From Pseudomonadota bacterium (GTDB taxonomy: Bacteria > Myxococcota_A > Polyangia > Polyangiales > Polyangiaceae), in assembly GCA_023411445.1 (NCBI GenBank), contig JAEYOT010000866.1, positions 1 through 10,825 on the forward strand: 10,825 nucleotides of DNA. The letters run 5' to 3'. Position numbers and translations under genes: made by a program. Shown here piece by piece: positions 6,928-10,825 of the stretch. Every line of letters starts with the position of its first letter. Position 1 is the first letter of the stretch. The notes under the pieces were generated by a model that searched no databases, was not told the origin of the DNA, and was given only the letters and a program-made list of their open reading frames with translations.

Positions 6928-8088
6928 TCAGCGCAGCGTGGCGAGCAGCGCCCGCGTCACCGCCAGCGCGCCGGCCAAGCGCTGGCCGCTGCGGCCGAGC
7001 GCCCACGGCTTTGGTATCTCCGCGCCCAGCTCCGCCGCGCACGCGCTCACCTCGCCGGTCTTCCGCCGTAGCTGGCGGCGCGCCAGCGCCCTCAGATCGA
7101 GCCGCTCCGGCAGCGTCACGCCCTCTCCCACCAGCCGCTCTGAAGCGTAAAAACCCCAGCCCAGCAGCAGGTCCTGCGGGCGACAGAACGCCTGCCAGCG
7201 CTGGCGAAAGGACTCGAAGGATTCACCAGCGAGCACCTGCTCGGGCTCGATACGCGTGTGCAGGGTGAACGACGGCGAGAGGGGGCGACGCGGCGCGATC
7301 AGCGCTTCGAAGCGCTCGCCGGAGACGACGCGCTCGGCTACCCAGTGCAGAAGCTCCGCTTCGCCGCAAAGCTCACTGCCCTTCGGCCAGGCGTTGGCCT
7401 CGCCGTAGCCGACCACCAGATCGCCCTCGCGTTCGCACAGCACGCGCGGCAGCCGCGGTTTGCGCGGCCGCTCCCGGTACGCCAGGTGCCGCGCCGAGTG
7501 ATGCTCGCGCACGTAGTGGAGTTGGTGCTCCACCATCGCGTCGAAGGGCCCGAGCAGGGCCTCGCGCTGGAAGCCACCCGGCTCGAGCAGCGTGAGCGCG
7601 TCCGCGATGGCTTCGATCGTCGAGATGCAGTGCAGCGCCGGCTCGCGACGAATGCGGTAACGACTCGGGCTCTGCGGCGACAGCGCATAGCGAGGCAGCG
7701 CGGCTAGCTCGGGGTTGCTCTGAAACAGCTTCTTGGCCTGCCACCAGGTGCCGTCCAGCACGAGCAACGTGGAAGGCCCGGCTGGCGCGTGCTCGGCGAG
7801 ATCGAGCGCGTCCTCACCCGGATAGAGCAAGAGCGGCGGCCGCGCTGGGTCTTGTAGCAGCTGGCGCAGGCCCGGCGCATCGTCGAGCTTGATACCAACG
7901 TGGAGCTCGGCGCCCTCCAGCTGCAGCGCCGCCAGACGCGCGGTGTTGATGGCCACCCCGCTCTCGCGCGGGTGCTGGAGGATGACCACCTTCGTGCGCG
8001 GCGCGAGCCGCCGCAGGCTGCTGCACAGGCACACGACACGGGGACGCTGACAGCCGTCGCAGACGGCTCGAGGGACGAACTGAAGCAA
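6928..8088 (-). CDS. DTW-domain tRNA-uridine aminocarboxypropyltransferase with extra C-terminal domain
   Basis: This encodes 386 aa. Residues 1-205 form a DTW domain. The four-cysteine zinc motif is C10, C13, C20 and C22 (CDGC...CLC), the QHPRE block is at 38-42, the namesake DGTW is at 112-115 and SRYRIRREP at 142-150, followed by CISTIEA. Proteins of this family (E. coli YfiP/TapT, human DTWD1/2) transfer the 3-amino-3-carboxypropyl group from S-adenosylmethionine to uridine in tRNA, giving acp3U. The family is normally about 200-250 aa; here some 175 extra residues follow from about 211. The extension has VVGYGEANAW (225-234), LLLGWGFYASERLV and a last helix GRSGQRLAGALAVTRALLATL. This order loosely resembles a DEDD exonuclease fold with lost catalytic acids. 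The start is TTG: TAA lies four codons upstream in frame, and the next possible start would remove the first two zinc cysteines. Confidence 0.85.
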   Translation of the reverse strand: MLQFVPRAVCDGCQRPRVVCLCSSLRRLAPRTKVVILQHPRESGVAINTARLAALQLEGAELHVGIKLDDAPGLRQLLQDPARPPLLLYPGEDALDLAEHAPAGPSTLLVLDGTWWQAKKLFQSNPELAALPRYALSPQSPSRYRIRREPALHCISTIEAIADALTLLEPGGFQREALLGPFDAMVEHQLHYVREHHSARHLAYRERPRKPRLPRVLCEREGDLVVGYGEANAWPKGSELCGEAELLHWVAERVVSGERFEALIAPRRPLSPSFTLHTRIEPEQVLAGESFESFRQRWQAFCRPQDLLLGWGFYASERLVGEGVTLPERLDLRALARRQLRRKTGEVSACAAELGAEIPKPWALGRSGQRLAGALAVTRALLATLR

Positions 8089-8143
8089 GGCCTGCTTTTA
8101 CGACCGTTCTGCGGGCTCAGCAACCGGCCGGGTCGTCGCCGAG

Positions 8144-8719
8144 CTATGCCTCACAGCTGGAGGCGACCCGCACCAGCTCGCCCTCGATCACGACGCTCAG
8201 CGGGAGCTTGCTCTCGTGCGCAACCCGCACCAGCCCGAGCATGGGCGCGGCGGCGCTGCCCTCGTCGAAGCGCGCCATTTCGGCCCGGAACACGGCTTCC
8301 GCGTCACGCTGCACGCGATCGGCCTGCGCTACCAGGCGCAGCCGATCGCTGTCGCTCGCGTAGTTGCTCACGCTCACCCGCGCGCCTCCGCTCGTGCGAA
8401 ACAGCTCGAGCCGCACCTCGCCCGCGGCGCTGCCGTAGCGGAGCGCGTTAGCGTAAAGCTCGTAGATGGCCACGTTCAAGCGCTCCGCGACGCGCGGGGG
8501 CAGCATGGCGAAGGTGTACGTCGAGAGGTACGCGTAGGTCGGCTCGAGCAGCGCCACGTCCGCGCGTGAGCCGATCGAGATCAGCGGCTGGCCCGCCTCG
8601 GGGAGCGAGGCCGGCGGCGCGGAGACCCTCGCCTGGACCCCAGAATGGCGGCGGAGCGGATCGCTCGGGACCGCGTCGTTGGACGTGTCTTGGTGGTGCT
8701 GTGCTGGCTTCACGCTCAT
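8144..8719 (-). CDS. Degenerate GHKL ATPase-like protein (anti-sigma/SiaB-like)
   Basis: This encodes 191 aa. The first 45 residues are polar, Pro- and Ala-rich and probably disordered. The rest looks like a small HATPase_c domain. RLNVAIYELYANALRYGS (80-97) carries the N-box, with E87 and N91. It is followed by the LELFRTSGGARVSVSN strand pair and later by APMLGLVRVAHE, which fits the last ATP-lid-side glycine segment. The G1 box (DxGxG) is missing: at that place the sequence is VSNYASDSDRL. This pattern (Asn instead of DxG, then a long helix, then LGLxRxxxE) resembles stand-alone kinase-like regulators of the SiaB/anti-sigma type. ATP binding is therefore doubtful. It is encoded 55 bases upstream of the DTW gene on the same strand, and 116 bases downstream of the kinase gene. 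A partner sigma or anti-anti-sigma protein is not in the window. Confidence 0.62.
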   Translation of the reverse strand: MSVKPAQHHQDTSNDAVPSDPLRRHSGVQARVSAPPASLPEAGQPLISIGSRADVALLEPTYAYLSTYTFAMLPPRVAERLNVAIYELYANALRYGSAAGEVRLELFRTSGGARVSVSNYASDSDRLRLVAQADRVQRDAEAVFRAEMARFDEGSAAAPMLGLVRVAHESKLPLSVVIEGELVRVASSCEA

Positions 8720-8756
8720 CCCCGGCAGTGAGGACGTCCAACGCGGGACGCCACTA

Positions 8757-8801
8757 GGCCTCGGGCTGAGCGAACGGCCGTTACTGCCCGAACTTGAGGC
8801 C
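8757..8801. repeat. Nested inverted repeats with central palindrome
   Basis: GGCCTC (8757-8762) pairs with GAGGCC (8796-8801). GGGC (8763-8766) pairs with GCCC (8786-8789). In the centre is the perfect 10-bp palindrome AACGGCCGTT (8773-8782). It lies in the spacer between the GHKL-like start (8719) and the kinase stop (8836). It could be an operator, an mRNA fold or chance in GC-rich DNA. Confidence 0.35.
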
Positions 8802-8806
8802 CGGCC

Positions 8807-8834
8807 CCGCCGCGTCTCCCATTGAGACGGGCGG
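8807..8834 (-). terminator. Hairpin directly after the kinase stop
   Basis: On the minus strand CCGCC-CGTCTC pairs with GAGACG-C-GGCGG. The stem is 6 bp plus 5 bp with one bulged C, and the loop is 5 bases (AATGG). It begins one base after the kinase stop codon. No T tract follows, so it may act as a Rho-linked pause or a 3'-end-protecting hairpin rather than a classical intrinsic terminator. Confidence 0.4.
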
Positions 8835-8835
8835 C

Positions 8836-10170
<1,335 letters not shown>

Positions 10171-10397
10171 GCGTTCACTCCCATGGCGGCATTTCCAAAG
10201 TTACCACGACCCCTGCCGCGCCACGGACCGAAACTCGGAGGCGAGGCCTGGCGGCGAGCGAATCCAGACCTCTGCTAGGGGTCTTGAGCCACCATTTCCA
10301 CGTACTTGGCGTCCGAAGGGCCCGCCAGGTGCGGCGGCCGAGCGAGGATTGCCGAGCGCGCTCCCGGTCACCCCATTTCGTGATACCGCTCCAAGCC
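10171..10397. other. Divergent intergenic region between kinase and scramblase genes
   Basis: These 227 bases must hold the promoters of both genes. I see the kinase ribosome binding site near its left end and a short inverted repeat (AGACC at 10266-10270, GGTCT at 10280-10284). I do not see a convincing -10/-35 pair, a sigma-54 site or an RNA gene. Confidence 0.5.
10178..10182 (-). promoter_or_regulatory. Shine-Dalgarno fixing the GTG start of the kinase
   Basis: The minus strand reads GGGAG, 7 bases before the GTG at 10170-10168. An in-frame TAA lies at 10203-10201 with no other start codon between, so the GTG start is well supported. Confidence 0.6.
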
Positions 10398-10793
10398 ATG
10401 TCCGAAATGCTCGCCATCGTTCAGCAATCGAGCGAAGTCATGATCGTGCAAAAGCGCGAGCTGGCCGAGCTGTTCGGCATAGAGACGCGCAACAAGTACT
10501 CGCTCGAGGTGAACGGGGCTCCCTTCGCCTTCGCGGCCGAGCAGGGCAAGGGCGGGCTGGCCTTCTTGGCTCGCATGTTCCTCGGCCACTGGCGAGAGTT
10601 CGAGATCCATTTCTTCGACAACACGCGACAGCTGGTGCTGCGCGCCGTGCACCCCTTTCGCTTCTTCTTTCAGCGCCTAGAGGTGTTCACGGCCGACGGC
10701 CGCGCGCTCGGCGCCATCCAACAGCGCTGGGCGTTCTTCTCGAAGAGGTTCGACGTGGAGGATCCCACCGGCCGCGGGGTGTTGACGGTGTAG
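10398..10793 (+). CDS. Scramblase/LURP1-like family protein, apparently truncated
   Basis: This encodes 131 aa starting at ATG 10398 (MSEMLAIVQ). The frame is open further upstream, to 10284, but that extension has an unrelated basic composition. The sequence follows the N-terminal half of the bacterial scramblase family: a KRELAELFGIETRNKYSLE segment, NGAPFAFAAEQ, then FFDNTRQLVLRAVHPFRFFF, VFTADGRALGAIQQRW and FFSKRFDVEDPTGRGVL. Related proteins are about 190-200 aa and continue with a second half of strands after this last segment; here TAG comes at once. A truncation by nonsense mutation or frameshift is therefore likely, or a short form of the family. There is no membrane helix in the visible part. 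Members are thought to bind or move phospholipids, but function in bacteria is not established. No obvious Shine-Dalgarno sequence precedes the ATG. Confidence 0.72.
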   Translation: MSEMLAIVQQSSEVMIVQKRELAELFGIETRNKYSLEVNGAPFAFAAEQGKGGLAFLARMFLGHWREFEIHFFDNTRQLVLRAVHPFRFFFQRLEVFTADGRALGAIQQRWAFFSKRFDVEDPTGRGVLTV

Positions 10794-10825
10794 TGGCCGC
10801 GGAGGGGGCCCGGGGCCGTCGCCGT

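Noticed and set aside
8100..8136. ACGACC/GGTCGT inverted repeat between the GHKL-like and DTW genes
   Set aside because: The stem is only 6 bp with a 25-base loop and no T tract on the transcribed side; it may be chance, so it was not called a terminator.
10284..10397. Upstream extension of the scramblase gene
   Set aside because: The added residues are His/Arg-rich and unlike the family; ATG 10398 fits the normal N-terminus.

Overview
The window is uniformly GC-rich with strong G/C bias at third codon positions. The gene content suggests a myxobacterium-like member of the Myxococcota, perhaps Polyangia: a Hanks-type Ser/Thr kinase with a DWG activation motif fused to a cyclic-nucleotide-binding domain, a scramblase-family protein, a degenerate GHKL ATPase and a LON-domain protein. 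The taxonomic call is inference from composition and gene families; there is no rRNA or other marker gene. No RNA genes, CRISPR arrays, insertion sequences or phage genes were seen. The longest stretch without a gene is about 227 bases.

Layout. Bases 1-432 (minus) are the 5' part of a LON substrate-binding-domain gene that runs off the left edge. Diverging from it, 584-1309 (plus) encodes a degenerate relative of the N-terminal domain of glutamyl-tRNA reductase (HemA) that lacks the NADPH domain. A hairpin with a T-rich tail follows it. Then comes a secreted START/SRPBCC-like lipid-binding protein (1417-2133).

Bases 2195-6926 (plus) look like one tightly packed operon: a small TerB-like protein, an Fbp/Pot-type ABC ATPase (TTG start), an unusually long family-1 substrate-binding protein and a double-length permease with two EAA loops. 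The three ABC genes are linked by 4-base ATGA overlaps, and the TerB-like gene ends 6 bases before the ATPase. Together they form a complete binding-protein-dependent importer of the Fe3+/spermidine-like class, though the substrate cannot be read from the sequence.

This operon ends one base from the stop of a convergent minus-strand gene. Read in the minus direction, the minus-strand block holds a kinase with a cNMP domain (10170-8836), a hairpin-rich spacer, a degenerate GHKL ATPase (8719-8144), and a DTW-domain tRNA aminocarboxypropyltransferase with an unexplained C-terminal domain (8088-6928). Diverging from the kinase at the right edge is a short scramblase-family gene (10398-10793), which stops in the middle of the usual domain.

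The points most worth following up are the HemA-like pseudoenzyme, the DTW fusion with its possible dead exonuclease domain, the TerB-like protein built into an ABC importer operon, and the early stop in the scramblase.
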